Of a stretch of 64,000 nucleotides of DNA, positions 63,395 to 64,000 are shown piece by piece (the first letter of the stretch is position 1; each line of letters opens with the position of its first letter). Position numbers and translations under genes: made by a program. Source of the stretch: Rosenbergiella gaditana (GTDB lineage: Bacteria > Pseudomonadota > Gammaproteobacteria > Enterobacterales > Enterobacteriaceae); contig NZ_JABBFR010000009.1 of the NCBI RefSeq assembly GCF_018494065.1, positions 62,001-126,000 on the forward strand, in the 5' to 3' direction. The notes under the pieces are model-generated. The model did no database searches. It had not been told where the DNA came from and was given only the letters and a program-made list of their open reading frames with translations.

Positions 63395-63872
63395 ACCTTT
63401 TACCCTGATAATCACCGGATTTTCCACCCTGCTTTTCCACCAGCCGGATGCTCTCAATTACCATATCTTTCTGTACCGCTTTGCACATATCATATAAGGT
63501 CAATGCCGCGACAGATGCCGCAGTCAGCGCCTCCATCTCCACCCCTGTTTGTCCACTTAGCCGACAGAGCGTCTCAATATGAATACGACTTGGATCGGTG
63601 AGCGGTGTCAGGACGACTTCCACTTTACTGAGCATTAGGGGATGACATAGTGGAATCAGATCCCAGGTTTTCTTCGCGGCTTGTATCCCGGCGATACGCG
63701 CCACAGCGAAGACATCTCCCTTCGGATGTTTTCCCTCAGTAATTAATGTCAGGGTATGCTCATTTAATGAGAGATAGGCTTCGGCCCGGGCTTGGCGTAA
63801 TGTCACGGCTTTGTCGGTGACATCTACCATATTCGCCTCGCCTGCATGATTAAGGTGAGATAACTGATTCAT
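63387..63872 (-). CDS. moaC: cyclic pyranopterin monophosphate synthase
   Basis: MoaC completes the conversion started by MoaA to cyclic pyranopterin monophosphate. The 161-residue product shows [20 protein letters not shown] near residue 15, the active-site [21 protein letters not shown] near 49 with DLIPLCHPL, and [23 protein letters not shown] near 110. The ATG overlaps the moaB stop (ATGA) and the stop overlaps moaD. Confidence 0.98.
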   Translation of the reverse strand: MNQLSHLNHAGEANMVDVTDKAVTLRQARAEAYLSLNEHTLTLITEGKHPKGDVFAVARIAGIQAAKKTWDLIPLCHPLMLSKVEVVLTPLTDPSRIHIETLCRLSGQTGVEMEALTAASVAALTLYDMCKAVQKDMVIESIRLVEKQGGKSGDYQGKRYD

Positions 63873-64000
63873 TTGGCGACTTTCTTTAGCTGTGAAACAA
63901 AATTACAGGGCTTGGTGTTGATAGTTAATTGTGCATCGATAATCTGCTCCCACGCCAGTTGGCATGCCGAGGTTGAACCCGGAAAGGCGAAAATCACCGT
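63869..64000 (-). CDS. moaB: molybdenum cofactor biosynthesis protein B, C-terminal part, cut by window edge
   Basis: The last 43 codons are visible: [20 protein letters not shown] followed by TKPCNF and ending KKVAK before TGA (63869-63871). This matches the MoaB C-terminus, with the PGST substrate-binding loop. The remainder, and presumably moaA, lie to the right of the window. Confidence 0.93.
   Translation of the reverse strand, partial: TVIFAFPGSTSACQLAWEQIIDAQLTINTKPCNFVSQLKKVAK

Overview
This window is chromosomal core DNA of a member of the Enterobacterales. Almost every protein matches an Escherichia coli K-12 gene product nearly end to end, and much of the gene order follows the E. 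coli 17-20 minute region (aroA-serC ... moaBCDE). Moderate GC, a free-standing idi and many small deletions relative to E. coli suggest Erwiniaceae, for example a Rosenbergiella- or Tatumella-like organism. That placement is an inference from recall, not from a database search. I found no tRNA, rRNA, CRISPR array, prophage or complete insertion sequence. No classical mobile or defence system is visible.

Layout. 1-3.8 kb: aroA (partial)-serC, and divergent ycaO. 3.9-12.8 kb, minus strand: ycaD, serS-rarA-lolA, ftsK and lrp. 13.2-19.1 kb, plus strand: trxB, cydDC-aat, infA. 19.1-21.8 kb: clpA-clpS. 22-25 kb: poxB, a truncated IS3-family fragment, and the lipoprotein amidase amiD. 25.2-28 kb: the arginine transporter artPIQM. 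28-34.3 kb: rlmC, nfsA, grxA, ybjL, ybjG, dacC. 34.3-35 kb: a decayed rimO remnant. 35-38.6 kb: moeAB and ybiT. 38.7-42.8 kb: an H-NS/StpA paralogue, mntR-mntS, ompX, rhtA, dps. 42.8-48.2 kb: rlmF-ybiB-dinG, a GNAT acetyltransferase, a small hydrophobic ORF and idi. 48.3-58.5 kb: bglX, an MscS-type channel, pbpG, yohD, ldtB, an MFS transporter and dusC; several of these lie near 48 min in E. coli. 58.5-64 kb: rhlE, ybhQ, ybhL, yaiW, moaEDCB (moaB partial).

How the genes work together. Molybdenum cofactor is represented by moaBCDE and moeAB. Envelope upkeep is represented by dacC, pbpG, ldtB, amiD, ybjG, lolA and ompX. Respiration and redox are covered by cydDC, trxB, grxA, nfsA and poxB, and proteolysis by clpAS. 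Manganese control is a complete local circuit: mntR, mntS and two candidate MntR boxes between them. Two perfect LexA-type boxes (CTGT-N8-ACAG) precede ftsK and dinG. Many neighbours are translationally coupled through TAATG, ATGA or GTGA overlaps.

Most notable observations. (1) A rimO pseudogene has lost its radical-SAM cysteines while ycaO, reported to assist RimO in E. coli, is intact. (2) The leader of ybjL can form mutually exclusive hairpins. (3) MntS has an N-terminal extension and its stop codon forms the loop of a bidirectional terminator. (4) yaiW is inserted into a continuously overlapping moa operon. (5) An H-NS paralogue sits beside mntR. (6) Anaerobic and stress genes usually found here in E. 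coli (focA-pflBA, dmsABC, cspD, hcp-hcr, artJ) are missing from their usual positions.
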